35,275 nucleotides of DNA from Bacteroidota bacterium (GCA_026391945.1 JAPLDA010000074.1:1-35275); one strand, 5' to 3'; counted from the first letter of the stretch, positions 15,023-23,923 are shown. Notes: generated from the letters alone by a model not told the origin. A program made the numbers and translations.

Positions 15023-15676
15023 ATGATCGTCGCAAAAAACATCAGGAAATCATACCAGCAACTCCAGGTTCTGAAAGGCATCAACCTTGAAATCAAAAAG
15101 GGAGAAATTGTTTCCATTGTCGGCGCTTCCGGTGCTGGAAAAAGTACGCTGCTTCATATCCTCGGAACACTTGATAAAACGGATGAAGGAAGTGTGACCA
15201 TCCACGACACGGAAGTTTCTTCTTTGTCATCCAAAAAAATGGCTGCGTTCCGGAACAGGCACATCGGTTTTGTTTTCCAGTCGCATCATCTTCTTCCTGA
15301 ATTCAACGCACTGGAAAATATTTGCATGCCCGCTTTCATCGCCGGGGAAAGTAAAAGTTCAGCAGAAAAAAAAGCCGCTGATTTGCTCGACATGATGAAC
15401 CTCACCGAACGGATGACGCATCGTCCTTCTGAATTGAGCGGCGGAGAACAGCAACGTGTGGCCGTTGCGAGAGCGCTGATCAACAACCCTTCTGTCATTT
15501 TTGCCGATGAACCTTCGGGAAATCTTGATTCTGCTTCGGCTCAATCCCTTCACCGGCTGTTTTTTGATTTGAGAAATAAATTGCAGCAGACGTTCGTTAT
15601 CGTCACACACAACGAAGAACTTGCGGGCATGGCCGACCGGAAGCTGACTATGAAAGACGGGATGATTGTTTACTGA
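15023..15676 (+). CDS. ABC transporter ATP-binding protein, LolD/MacB-like
   Basis: This 217-residue ATPase subunit belongs to the type VII (LolD/MacB/FtsE) group. It has Walker [10 protein letters not shown] (34-42), Q-loop [16 protein letters not shown], signature LSGGEQQR (about 138), Walker [13 protein letters not shown] (about 159) and the H-loop VTHN. The [19 protein letters not shown] segment is characteristic of LolD, the lipoprotein-release ATPase that works with LolC/E in the inner membrane. No permease gene is adjacent, so it is an orphan ATPase here and the Lol role is inferred. Start ATG 15023; an upstream in-frame ATG at 14972 adds non-family residues. The Kelch gene begins 23 bp downstream. 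Confidence 0.9.
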   Translation: MIVAKNIRKSYQQLQVLKGINLEIKKGEIVSIVGASGAGKSTLLHILGTLDKTDEGSVTIHDTEVSSLSSKKMAAFRNRHIGFVFQSHHLLPEFNALENICMPAFIAGESKSSAEKKAADLLDMMNLTERMTHRPSELSGGEQQRVAVARALINNPSVIFADEPSGNLDSASAQSLHRLFFDLRNKLQQTFVIVTHNEELAGMADRKLTMKDGMIVY

Positions 15677-15699
15677 TCAAAGCTTAATTGATTTTACCT

Positions 15700-16968
15700 A
15701 TGAAAAGAATACCTGTTCCTGCTGTTTTCATTTTTCCATTCCTGGTTTTTTGTTTTCAATTTTTTATTTTGAATTCATCCGGGCAATCTCCGAATACATG
15801 GACACAGAAAGCCAGTTTCCCGGGCGTTCCAAGAGTGGGCGCGGTTACGTTCACGGTTGGAAACAAAACGTATATAGGAACCGGACAGGACAGCAGTTCG
15901 AATTTACTTTCTGATTTCTGGGAATATGATCCATCGACGAATGCATGGACTCCGCTCAACAATTTTTCCGGCGGCTCCCGGCGCGGAGCAACAGGATTTA
16001 CGATTGGTGCGAAAGGGTATATCAGCACGGGCTTCGACGGAACCAATGACCTGAAAGACTGTTGGGAATACGATCCGGCTACCGATTCATGGCTGCAGAA
16101 AAAAAATCTCGGTATTCCCATGAGCAATCCGAGACGTGATGCCGTTTCATTTACTGTGAACAACAAAGGTTACGTGGTGACAGGATACGATGGCAGCGTT
16201 AGTTACAACAAAGAATGCTGGGAGTTTAACGGCGACACCACCTGGGCAAGAAGAGCTGATCTCGGAAGCGGTTCCGCATTACAAACTGCGAGAAGATGGG
16301 CAACGGGTTTAACGATTGACACCGTTGGGTTTGTCGGGCTTGGATTCAACTCCTCGCAGGACTGGAGAAAAGATTTCTGGAAATACAATCTCGCCGCCAA
16401 CACCTGGACACAGGTTGCAGATTTCGGCGGAAACGCGCGCTCAGGTGCTTCAGGTTTTTCCATCAACGGAAAAGGATTTGTCGGCACGGGGAACAACACA
16501 TATCTCACCAGTGATTTCTGGCAATACAATCCCGGCAACAATACATGGACAGCGGTTGCCGCTTATGCTGCAGCCATCACCAACGGAATTGGTTTTTCAG
16601 TGAGCGGAAACGGTTACACCGGCCTGGGCCGCGACAGCATTTCCTTCCGCAATGATCTCTGGCAATACACTCCTGATTCGACCATCGGCATTCATGAACT
16701 CCGGGATCAAAAAATTTCAGTGACCGTTTATCCTAACCCGTTTCATACCACTGCCGTGTTGCAAATGGGTGTTGAAGGAAATGCATCATCTCAACCGTAC
16801 CGGTTTGTTTTGTTTGATGCAAACGGAAAAATGGTGCGTGATGAAATTCTTCGAAGCAAAATTTTCTTCCTCGAAAGAAAAAATCTTCCACCGGGAATTT
16901 ATTTTTACAGCATCGAAACATGGAAGGAGAAAAAAAATGTTTCCTCAGGAAAAATTGTCATCGATTAA
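15700..16968 (+). CDS. secreted Kelch-repeat beta-propeller protein with T9SS type-A sorting domain
   Basis: This 422-residue exported protein begins with MKRIPVPAVF and a hydrophobic signal peptide ending near SSGQS. Six Kelch blades follow, each with a Gly-rich strand such as GYISTG, GYVVTG, GFVGLG, GFVGTG or GYTGLG, and a closing D(F/C/L)W-Y-P...W motif (for example DFWEYDPSTNAWTPL). The tail from VTVYPNPFHTTAVLQM is a type-A sorting domain with FDANGKMV and LPPGIYFYSI. Kelch propellers usually bind proteins or glycans; the ligand is unknown. The stop is one base from the convergent selD stop, leaving no room for a terminator between them. Confidence 0.9.
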   Translation: MKRIPVPAVFIFPFLVFCFQFFILNSSGQSPNTWTQKASFPGVPRVGAVTFTVGNKTYIGTGQDSSSNLLSDFWEYDPSTNAWTPLNNFSGGSRRGATGFTIGAKGYISTGFDGTNDLKDCWEYDPATDSWLQKKNLGIPMSNPRRDAVSFTVNNKGYVVTGYDGSVSYNKECWEFNGDTTWARRADLGSGSALQTARRWATGLTIDTVGFVGLGFNSSQDWRKDFWKYNLAANTWTQVADFGGNARSGASGFSINGKGFVGTGNNTYLTSDFWQYNPGNNTWTAVAAYAAAITNGIGFSVSGNGYTGLGRDSISFRNDLWQYTPDSTIGIHELRDQKISVTVYPNPFHTTAVLQMGVEGNASSQPYRFVLFDANGKMVRDEILRSKIFFLERKNLPPGIYFYSIETWKEKKNVSSGKIVID

Positions 16969-16969
16969 T

Positions 16970-18028
16970 TCATTCCACCACCTCCACAACGAAGTCTTTC
17001 TTTTCAGTAATCCTTCCGACAGGAACATCGGAAATCGTAACACCGCAGGAACGTACGGCATCCAAAAATTCATTCACTGAAGAAGGATCGACTGATGCAA
17101 GCAGTCCGCCGCTCGTCTGCGGATCACACAACGGAATAAAGGACGGCCCTTTGACGCCGGTAATTTTATGCTGGTAACTGTTCCAGTTCCGGTACAGGCT
17201 GTCAGGGATGATCATTTGCTGAATATAACGTTCAAGTCCATTGATCAGCGGAACATCTTTGTAATTTACAACGGCTGATAAACCGCTGCCTTCGGCCATT
17301 TCAACGAGGTGCCCGAGCAAACCAAAACCGGTTACATCCGTGAGCGCATGCACGCCTTTCAAACCACCGATCTTCTCCCCTGCTTTATTCAACGTTGTCA
17401 TCACGCCGATGACCGTTTTCAAATCTTCTTCTGAAATTTTTCCTCTCTTCGATGCCGTAGAAAGAATTCCCGTACCCAATGGTTTGGTAAGAAAAAGCAA
17501 ATCGCCCGGTTTCGCAGTATTGTTTTTTTTCAGGTGATCTTTTTTCACCATGCCACTCACTGCCAATCCGAAAATCGGTTCGGGAGAATCAATGCTGTGT
17601 CCGCCGGCGAGTGGGATGTTCGCTTCATCGCAAATGGAACGTGCCCCGGCAATCACTTCCCGTGCAAGTTCAGCAGGAATTTTATTCACCGGCCAGCCGA
17701 GAATGGCAATGGCAAGAATAGGTTTACCTCCCATGGCAAATACATCGCTGATGGAGTTAGCGGCGGCGATGCGGCCGAAATCAAAAGCATCGTCGACGAT
17801 GGGCATGAAAAAATCGGTGGTGCTGATGAGGCAATTTCCGTCGGCCAGTTCCAGAACGGCTGCATCATCTTTACTTTCGTTCCCAACGAGCAAGCCCGGG
17901 AAGTTCAGTTTGCTGCCGCTGCCTTTCAAAATTTCTTCGAGTACAGAGGGAGCAATCTTGCACCCGCATCCGGCGCCATGGCTGAATTGCGTGAGCCTGA
18001 CAGGCTGCGGAGTTTCAATCATATTCAT
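16970..18028 (-). CDS. selD: selenide, water dikinase (selenophosphate synthetase)
   Basis: This 352-residue enzyme makes selenophosphate from selenide and ATP, the activated selenium donor. The active-site motif SHGAGCGCK is at 16-24 with Cys21 and Lys24, equivalent to Cys17/Lys20 of the E. coli enzyme; it is the cysteine form, so no UGA recoding is needed. AIR-synthase fold motifs follow: TDFFMPIVDDAFDFGRIAAA, GHSIDSPEPIFGLAV, LTDVTGFGLLGHL and PQTSGGLL. Its ATG overlaps the TGA of mnmH by four bases (ATGA), so the pair is translationally coupled. No selA, selB or selC is seen in the window, which fits use of selenium for tRNA modification. Confidence 0.95.
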   Translation of the reverse strand: MNMIETPQPVRLTQFSHGAGCGCKIAPSVLEEILKGSGSKLNFPGLLVGNESKDDAAVLELADGNCLISTTDFFMPIVDDAFDFGRIAAANSISDVFAMGGKPILAIAILGWPVNKIPAELAREVIAGARSICDEANIPLAGGHSIDSPEPIFGLAVSGMVKKDHLKKNNTAKPGDLLFLTKPLGTGILSTASKRGKISEEDLKTVIGVMTTLNKAGEKIGGLKGVHALTDVTGFGLLGHLVEMAEGSGLSAVVNYKDVPLINGLERYIQQMIIPDSLYRNWNSYQHKITGVKGPSFIPLCDPQTSGGLLASVDPSSVNEFLDAVRSCGVTISDVPVGRITEKKDFVVEVVE

Positions 18029-19077
18029 ATCAGTTGTTTTTCTTTTAGTTCGTTTGACAAAGCCAGTATTTTTTTCATAACATCATTCATGGATTCGTGA
18101 TGATTGCTTTCAACAGGAAATGTTCCTTCGGGTTTTCTCTGCGACATCCCGTAATCGTATGTCTTGTCGTAGTAAGATAAAATTTCTTCCAGCCATTTTA
18201 TTTTGTCGCCGTCCAGCAAAGCCTGCACCGCTTGCCTGGTGCGGAGTTCACCGAGTCTTTTCTGCAGCTTCATGGTATTTTCTGCAAGGATTTCCGCCGG
18301 AAATTTCCCGTAGTCATCCAAAATTCTTTTTACCCGTGACTCCATATCTGTTTTGATCTCGATGACGGGAGCCTTCCGCATGCATTCAAAAATCACATTA
18401 GGAATTTTAACAGAGCCGATGGTGATGCTTTCATTTTCGAGCCAGAGGATTTCGTCTTCATCCATCCCGTTCCATTCCAGCGCCAGCAGGTTTTCAAATT
18501 GTTCCGATCGTGGTTGCGGCTTTTCACCCAGCGCTCCGAACGCAGAGCCCTTGTGATGTGCCAGTGCTTCGAGGTCGATCACCTGTTCGCTGTGTTCCTT
18601 CAGTAACTTCAAGACATCGGTTTTTCCCGAACCCGTTCTTCCGCCGATGATGAAAATTTTTTTCGGTTGATGAAAACAGTTCAGCACCCAACCGCGAAAA
18701 GTTTTGTAGCCGCCTTTCAGCAAGGTCACTTTGAATCCCGCCATGCTGAGAACCCAGGCCATGATGTTGCTGCGCATTCCGCCGCGCCAGCAGTACAACA
18801 TCACGTGTTTGTCGCCCGTCAACGCATGAACCTTCCTCACCACATCGCCGAACTTACTTCCGACAAGATCAAAACCTGCAAGCACAGCTGCTTCCCGGCC
18901 TTTTTGTTTGTAGGTGGTACCGACTATTGCACGATGTTCATCGTTGAGCAACGGAAGATTGACGGCTGAAGGAATGTGGCCTTGTTTGAATTCCGACTCA
19001 CTCCGCGCATCGAGCAACAACGGTTGTTGCCGGCTGAGTTGATCCAGGAAAACATCTACCTCCAGAATTTCTGACAT
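18025..19077 (-). CDS. mnmH: tRNA 2-selenouridine synthase
   Basis: This 350-residue enzyme, also called SelU or YbbB, replaces sulphur by selenium at the wobble 2-thiouridine of Lys, Glu and Gln tRNAs, through a geranylated intermediate. The N-terminal rhodanese domain has the active-site Cys96 in YCWRGGMRS. A P-loop follows, GGRTGSGKT (145-153), with the second-domain motifs DLEALAHHKGSAFG and ESITIGSVKIP. The length fits the family. It lies first in a two-gene unit with selD, with a four-base overlap. A near-consensus promoter sits so close to the ATG that the mRNA may have almost no leader. Confidence 0.95.
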   Translation of the reverse strand: MSEILEVDVFLDQLSRQQPLLLDARSESEFKQGHIPSAVNLPLLNDEHRAIVGTTYKQKGREAAVLAGFDLVGSKFGDVVRKVHALTGDKHVMLYCWRGGMRSNIMAWVLSMAGFKVTLLKGGYKTFRGWVLNCFHQPKKIFIIGGRTGSGKTDVLKLLKEHSEQVIDLEALAHHKGSAFGALGEKPQPRSEQFENLLALEWNGMDEDEILWLENESITIGSVKIPNVIFECMRKAPVIEIKTDMESRVKRILDDYGKFPAEILAENTMKLQKRLGELRTRQAVQALLDGDKIKWLEEILSYYDKTYDYGMSQRKPEGTFPVESNHHESMNDVMKKILALSNELKEKQLI

Positions 19078-19081
19078 GAAA

Positions 19082-19111
19082 CAAAGGTAACAAGGAAACA
19101 GGGACGGGCAA
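19082..19111 (-). promoter_or_regulatory. near-consensus promoter of the mnmH-selD unit
   Basis: On the minus strand TTG (19111-19109), 19 bp, then TACCTTTG (19089-19082) match the Bacteroidota -33/-7 consensus with ideal spacing. Only four bases separate the box from the mnmH ATG (19077), so transcription should begin at or within a few bases of the start codon, implying a leaderless or near-leaderless message. Confidence 0.75.
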
Positions 19112-19128
19112 TTACCGGAACGGTGATT

Positions 19129-19983
19129 TCAGATTTTCTTTGCCTGCAGGCCGGTCAATTCATTCAACAACCATTTGGAGTTGCTGTTGAAATACCGTTT
19201 TTGCCGGAACGCTCCCACCCATTGAATGCCGGACACCACGTTGGTGAGAAAAATTTCATCGGCTTTGATGGCGTCGTCGACAGTAAGAGGAGCCTGGATG
19301 ATTTTTTTGCCACGTTCCGTCAGCAATTCAATGACCTGTTTGCGCATCACACCGGCGATGCAGCCTTCTGAAAGGGAAGGCGTTGCCACCACATCCTTTG
19401 CAACGAGAAAAATGTTCGAACTCACCGCTTCACAGATTCTTCCCTCGTCGTTCAGCAGGATGCAATCATCCAACCCGCTCTGTGATCGGTACATTCCCGC
19501 CATCACATGAGCCAGTGCGTTGGAAGATTTCAGGTTCGATAATTTGTTTACCGGTTTTGAAATTTCAGAAAAGACATCGATGCGCAACGGAGTTTCATTC
19601 AACTGGTATTCTTTTGTTTCGAGAGGTTCCGCTTCCAGGAGAAAAGAAACTTCATTGGAAACGGGCGCATAATATCCGCCGTCGTTCCTGAATACTTCCA
19701 TCCGGATGCGGCCGTTTCCCTTCAGGTCATTCACCTGGTCGAGGTGGCGGATCAGCAGGTACAAATTATGAAAATTAAAATCATCCCTCCACTTCATGCC
19801 CAGCATCTGCATGCTTTTCTTTAACCGGTCGAGGTGGCTGTCGAAAAAAAGAATGTCGCCATGCATGAGGCGGATGGTTTCAAACACGGCATCACCGTAA
19901 CGGAAAGCACGGTTGCCAGCCATCAGCACCGGCTGATCAGCCGGGAACACATCACCGTTATAGTTCACAAAATCAGCCATCAT
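19129..19983 (-). CDS. class IV PLP-dependent aminotransferase (branched-chain aminotransferase / aminodeoxychorismate lyase-like)
   Basis: This 284-residue fold-type IV PLP enzyme carries MAGNRAFRYGDAVFETIR near the start (the small-domain motif), the PLP lysine Lys152 in NLKSSNAL, Glu185 in CEAVSSNIFLV (pyridine-nitrogen contact) and GCIAGVMRKQVIEL (phosphate-binding). It is shorter than typical IlvE and has the tight PabC-like layout. It could therefore make 4-aminobenzoate for folate, or transaminate branched-chain or D-amino acids. The substrate cannot be settled here. The gene lies 54 bp after gmhB and 51 bp before the mnmH start, with the mnmH promoter in the latter gap. Confidence 0.85.
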   Translation of the reverse strand: MMADFVNYNGDVFPADQPVLMAGNRAFRYGDAVFETIRLMHGDILFFDSHLDRLKKSMQMLGMKWRDDFNFHNLYLLIRHLDQVNDLKGNGRIRMEVFRNDGGYYAPVSNEVSFLLEAEPLETKEYQLNETPLRIDVFSEISKPVNKLSNLKSSNALAHVMAGMYRSQSGLDDCILLNDEGRICEAVSSNIFLVAKDVVATPSLSEGCIAGVMRKQVIELLTERGKKIIQAPLTVDDAIKADEIFLTNVVSGIQWVGAFRQKRYFNSNSKWLLNELTGLQAKKI

Positions 19984-20037
19984 TCGTTGTGTAAAATTAC
20001 ATGAATGATTTGCCTGAAAAGTGCCCCGGCAAAAAAA

Positions 20038-20532
20038 TTAATTAACAAGATGAATAACACTTGTCAGCGAACTGTTCGGCGCGATGAGAATGGTTTTTAC
20101 CCCGGCTTTCTTTCCGGCTTCCGCATCACGCTCGGCATCACCGATGAAATAAGAGTTCGCAGCATCCACATCAAAACGGGCAATTGCTTTTTCGAGTAAG
20201 AGAGAACCCGGTTTACGACAAAGGCATTTTCCAACATCGGGATGGTGCGGACAATAGTACATCTCCAGGATTTCAATGCCGTGGTTTGCCAGGATATTTT
20301 TTAGATGCAGGTGCAGGTTCTCCACATCTTCCTTTGTATAAATTCCTTTGGCAATGCCGCTTTGGTTGCTGATCACAACGAACTGATACTTCTTTTCAGA
20401 ACATATTTTCAGCGCTTCCACGAGACCGTCATTTAGAATAAAATCTTCTTTCCTGAAGGTATATTCTCCCCGCTCCCTGTTGATGACTCCGTCGCGATCA
20501 AGAAAAATGATTTTGATTTTTTCAGATGACAT
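20038..20532 (-). CDS. gmhB: D-glycero-D-manno-heptose-1,7-bisphosphate 7-phosphatase (HAD-IIIA)
   Basis: This 164-residue HAD phosphatase makes ADP-heptose precursors for lipopolysaccharide core. It has motif I FLDRDGVIN with Asp12 (nucleophile) and Asp14, motif II SNQSGIAKGIY (55-65), and motif IV GDAERD with Asp132/Asp136. The zinc-binding loop YYCPHHPDVGKCLCRKP (Cys94, His96, Cys103, Cys105) is characteristic of GmhB and of the HisB phosphatase domain. A nucleoside- or histidinol-phosphate role is less likely because no his genes are nearby. The start ATG at 20532 overlaps the end of the rhomboid gene by 11 bp, so the two are co-transcribed. Confidence 0.88.
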   Translation of the reverse strand: MSSEKIKIIFLDRDGVINRERGEYTFRKEDFILNDGLVEALKICSEKKYQFVVISNQSGIAKGIYTKEDVENLHLHLKNILANHGIEILEMYYCPHHPDVGKCLCRKPGSLLLEKAIARFDVDAANSYFIGDAERDAEAGKKAGVKTILIAPNSSLTSVIHLVN

Positions 20533-21139
20533 GGCGGAAATAGATCAGTTGATCGAAGAACGATACGAGCAATGCCGGTTTTAAGATGACGGTTAAAAAA
20601 ACGCCGTACAATGCTCCCCAGAAATGAGCATCGTGGTTGATGTGGTCGCCGCCCTTCCTCGCAGCATAATAACAATACACCAGGTAGGCAACACCAAAAA
20701 TAATACTTGGTAAACGCAGGATTCCAAAAAGATAAAGAGGTTGCAACGGATAGAACAGGATGAATGCAAACACCACCGATGATACAGCACCGGAAGCACC
20801 AAGTGCATTGTAGGCCGGATCATTTTTATGTTTTCCGTAAGTGGGCAACACCGACATCATCATGCCTCCGAAATACAGCAGGATAAAATAAACGGTTGAC
20901 TTCTCCCCGAATACCACTCCGTAAGATTGCTCCACCATGTACCCGAACGAATACAACACAAACATGTTAATGACCAGGTGCATCCAGTCGGCATGGATGA
21001 GTCCGCTGCTGATGAACCGGTATCCTTGACGGTTTGAATGGATGATGTACGGATTGAAAATCATCCGGTTTCTCAGCTCATCCGACTGAAAAGCGAGAAA
21101 AGAAATGATGCAGGTGGCAACCAGGATGATTGTAGTCAC
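20522..21139 (-). CDS. rhomboid family intramembrane serine protease
   Basis: This 205-residue polytopic membrane protease cleaves transmembrane segments of other proteins. The catalytic Ser is 116 in GASGAVS and the catalytic His is 172 in HDAHFWGALYG. The oxyanion-region HLVIN (His54, Asn58) is also conserved. About six hydrophobic segments fit the minimal rhomboid core without an extra domain. The start appears to be GTG at 21139; no ATG gives the first helix. Stop-start overlap with gmhB is 11 bp. Substrates are unknown. Confidence 0.9.
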   Translation of the reverse strand: MTTIILVATCIISFLAFQSDELRNRMIFNPYIIHSNRQGYRFISSGLIHADWMHLVINMFVLYSFGYMVEQSYGVVFGEKSTVYFILLYFGGMMMSVLPTYGKHKNDPAYNALGASGAVSSVVFAFILFYPLQPLYLFGILRLPSIIFGVAYLVYCYYAARKGGDHINHDAHFWGALYGVFLTVILKPALLVSFFDQLIYFRHVI

Positions 21140-21212
21140 AAGACAAGTTTTAGTTTATCATTTATAAAATTCAAGACGCATTATTCTCCATTCATCCTGA
21201 TCAAACTTTTCA

Positions 21213-22352
21213 TCAGCAGATGACCTTCGCCGAAAAAAGTTCCTTCAGCTTTTCCACGGCGAAATCAATTTCTTCTTTTGTGCTGTATTTACTGAATGAG
21301 AACCGGACAGCAGGCCTGTCGGGATTCACCTTTAACGCTGACAAGACATGTGAGCCGACGTTGCTGCCGGAACTGCATGCACTGCCACCGGAAGCTGCAA
21401 TGCCACTGATGTCGAGGTTGAACAGCAGCATCTCGGAAATCGCGGAAGGAGGAAATGAAACATTTAACACTGTGTACAGGCTGTGATCGGGTTCATCGCC
21501 GTTGAATTCAACACCGGGAACCGATGCCATCAGTTTTTCCGTCATGTAATCTTTTAGTCCGCGGATGTAAGCCTGGTGTTCCTCCATGTGTTCATGCGCA
21601 ATCTCCATCGCTTTGGCAAGGCCGATGATGCCGTACACATTCTCTGTTCCGCCGCGCATGTTTCGTTCCTGTGAACCTCCGAAAATAAACGGATGAATTT
21701 TCACATTCCCGTTGATGTACAGGAAACCAATTCCTTTCGGACCATGAAACTTATGCGAAGCACAGGTGACAAACTGAACATTCAGTTCCCGGAGATCGAA
21801 AGCATAATGTCCCATCGTTTGCACCGTATCGGAATGGAAAACAGCATTGTATTTTGCACAGATCTCTCCTGCTCTTTTTATCGGGAGAAGATTCCCGATT
21901 TCATTGTTCGCATGCATGAGTGAAACGAGGCTGCGGTCGTTATTCGTCAGTAACTCTTCCAGGTGAGAAAGATTCACCCTTCCTTTTTCATCGAGGTCAA
22001 CGAAACTCAGGTTGATTTTTTCTTCCCGTTCGAGTTCCTGCAAGGTGTGCAATACGGCGTGGTGTTCGATGCGGGAAGTAATGGCATGTTTAATCCCGAG
22101 ATCCCGGACGGTGCATTGAAGTGCTGTGTTGTTTGCTTCCGTACCGCCGGAAGTAAAAAAAATTTCAGAAGGAGAAACATGCAGGAGTTTCGCAACCGTT
22201 TTCCTCGCCTTTTCAATTTCAGCACGCACTTCCCGTCCGTATGAATGAATGGAAGAAGGATTCCCGAAATGATTTTTCATCATCGGGATCATGGCTTCCA
22301 GCACATCCGGGTCGATGGGTGTGGTGGCTGCATTGTCGAGGTAAACTTTCAT
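21213..22352 (-). CDS. cysteine desulfurase (NifS/IscS family)
   Basis: This 379-residue PLP enzyme takes sulphur from L-cysteine as an enzyme persulfide. It opens with MKVYLDNAATTPIDP and carries TSGGTEANNTAL, the PLP lysine Lys201 in ASHKFHGPKG, RGGTENV, and the catalytic Cys326 in GGSACSSGS on the mobile loop. The short SSGS loop places it in the group I (IscS/NifS) class rather than SufS. No iscU follows. Nearby mnmH needs a thiolated tRNA made with desulfurase sulphur, so a supply role for tRNA thiolation is possible but not shown. It starts 117 bp downstream of the phosphohexomutase end. Confidence 0.92.
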   Translation of the reverse strand: MKVYLDNAATTPIDPDVLEAMIPMMKNHFGNPSSIHSYGREVRAEIEKARKTVAKLLHVSPSEIFFTSGGTEANNTALQCTVRDLGIKHAITSRIEHHAVLHTLQELEREEKINLSFVDLDEKGRVNLSHLEELLTNNDRSLVSLMHANNEIGNLLPIKRAGEICAKYNAVFHSDTVQTMGHYAFDLRELNVQFVTCASHKFHGPKGIGFLYINGNVKIHPFIFGGSQERNMRGGTENVYGIIGLAKAMEIAHEHMEEHQAYIRGLKDYMTEKLMASVPGVEFNGDEPDHSLYTVLNVSFPPSAISEMLLFNLDISGIAASGGSACSSGSNVGSHVLSALKVNPDRPAVRFSFSKYSTKEEIDFAVEKLKELFSAKVIC

Positions 22353-22448
22353 GGCGTCAGTTTCGTGTTTCGTTTTTTGAAGTCGGATGTGAGAGGAGAA
22401 TCAGCGGCATGTTCTCCCTGCATCGGTTATCATCTCCTGAACTTTAAC

Positions 22449-22469
22449 GATAAACTCTTTACGTTTATC
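22449..22469 (-). other. hairpin just after the phosphohexomutase stop
   Basis: GATAAAC and GTTTATC form a perfect 7-bp stem with a 7-nt loop immediately past the stop codon on the minus strand. There is no T-run, so it is at best a weak terminator or an mRNA 3' structure. Confidence 0.35.
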
Positions 22470-23889
22470 TTATTTCGCGATCGCACTGATCATGTCCTTG
22501 ATATCAAAGATAATTTTTTCAGCGAGATTCTCTGCTGTTGTCTGCGACCGGCTTTCAGCATAAATACGGATGATCGGCTCCGTATTGCTTTTGCGGAGAT
22601 GAACCCATTCGTTGTCGAACTCGATCTTTACGCCATCCACGGTATTCACCGGTTGTTTTTTGTATTTGTTTTTGATCTCATCGAGGATGTGATCCACATC
22701 AATTTCCGGTGTGAGTTCAATTTTATTTTTAGAGATGAAATAATTCGGATACGTAGCCCGGAGCATGGAGACACTCTTTCCGTATTTTGCAAGATGCGTG
22801 AGGAACAGGGCGATACCAACCAAGGCATCGCGTCCATAATGCAATTCAGGATAAATGATTCCGCCGTTTCCTTCGCCGCCGATCACAGCATGGTTTGCCT
22901 TCATCGCTTCCACGACATTCACTTCGCCCACGGCCGATGCAAAATACTTCCCTCCTGCTTTTTCAGTCACATCACGCAGCGCCCTCGTGGACGACATGTT
23001 GGAAACCGTATTGCCTTTTTTTGTCTTCAGAATATAATCAGCAACGGCAACGAGCGTGTATTCTTCCCCGAACATTTCCCCGTCTTCACACACAAAAGCC
23101 AGCCGGTCCACATCCGGATCAACGGCGATGCCGAGGTGAGCGTTTTTCTTTTTCACTTCTTTCGAAAGATCACCAAGATGTTCAACCAAGATGTTCAGGA
23201 AGCGGCTCCGGGTTATGCGGAAACTGTCCGTTGGGAATGCAATACAGTTCGGTGATTTCCTCCACGCCGAGCGCTCTCAGCAAAGCGGGAACAGCGATGC
23301 CGCCAGTTGAATTCACGGCATCCACGACGATTTTAAAATTTTTTTCTTTGATCGCTTTCACATCCACCAAAGGAAGAGCTACGACTTTGTCGATATGTTT
23401 CTGAAGATAATCCGGTGCCGTGAGGTATTTGCCGAGTTTGTTCACATCAGCAAAAGAGAACGATTCTTGAAAAGCGATTTTCAACACCTCTTCTCCGTCT
23501 TTTGCTGAAATAAATTCACCGTACTGGTTGAGCAGTTTCAACGCATTCCATTGTTTGGGATTGTGACTGGCAGTGATGATGATTCCTCCATCAGCCTTAA
23601 AATCGGCTACTGCAAGTTCAACTGTTGGTGTGGTGGACAGACCGAGATACACCACGTCCACACCCATTCCTTTCAACGTACCTGCTACGAGGTTCTGAAC
23701 CATCTCACCGGAGATTCTTGCATCGCGGCCGATGACAATAGATGTCCGTGCATTTTTCCGCGTACTGTTTTTCATCACCCACGTTCCGAAAGCAGCCGTA
23801 AACTTCACAATATCGGGCGGAGTGAGGTTGTCACCGCTTTTCCCCCCGATAGTCCCCCTGATTCCTGAAATAGATTTAATAAGTGCCAC
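22470..23889 (-). pseudogene. glmM: phosphoglucosamine mutase/phosphohexomutase gene, split by a 13-bp tandem duplication
   Basis: Two overlapping frames together make one alpha-D-phosphohexomutase. The first part (23889-23182, 235 residues) has MALIKSISGIRGTIGG and the active-site Ser108 in TASHNPKQWNALK, and ends PLPEHLG-stop. The second part (from 23189 if it uses the ATG there) continues DLSKEV, then the Mg-binding DPDVDRLAF, GEGNGG (sugar loop) and RKSNTEPIIRIYAES (phosphate loop). A 13-bp unit occurs twice in tandem at 23172-23197; removing one copy restores a single frame of 468 residues. GEGNGG rather than GEQSGH leaves GlmM, PGM or PMM activity open. I chose the GTG start at 23889 because the TATCTTTG box lies between it and the upstream ATG. 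It is broken as read, by a real mutation, a reversible switch or an assembly error. Confidence 0.85.
23172..23197. repeat. 13-bp tandem duplication inside the phosphohexomutase gene
   Basis: ACCAAGATGTTCA is present twice head-to-tail (23172-23184 and 23185-23197) with no mismatch. The unit length is not a multiple of three, so it shifts the frame. The protein pieces on either side both read EHLG, the expected sign of a recent duplication in coding sequence. Confidence 0.95.
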
Positions 23890-23915
23890 AACTGTTGCTT
23901 TTGAATTTGCGGATG

Positions 23916-23923
23916 CAAAGATA
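23916..23923 (-). promoter_or_regulatory. Bacteroidota -7 box for the phosphohexomutase gene
   Basis: On the minus strand this reads TATCTTTG, an exact TAnnTTTG. Transcription would start about 20 nt before the GTG at 23889 and downstream of the ATG at 23937, which favours the GTG start. A -33 TTG at good spacing is not visible. Confidence 0.55.

Noticed and set aside
17534-18100. 188-codon frame on the plus strand
   Set aside because: It is antisense to selD and the end of mnmH. selD motifs on the minus strand are unambiguous.
22245-23255. Long open frame (336 codons) on the plus strand
   Set aside because: It is the exact antisense of the phosphohexomutase gene. Its translation has no family pattern, while the minus strand carries all catalytic motifs.
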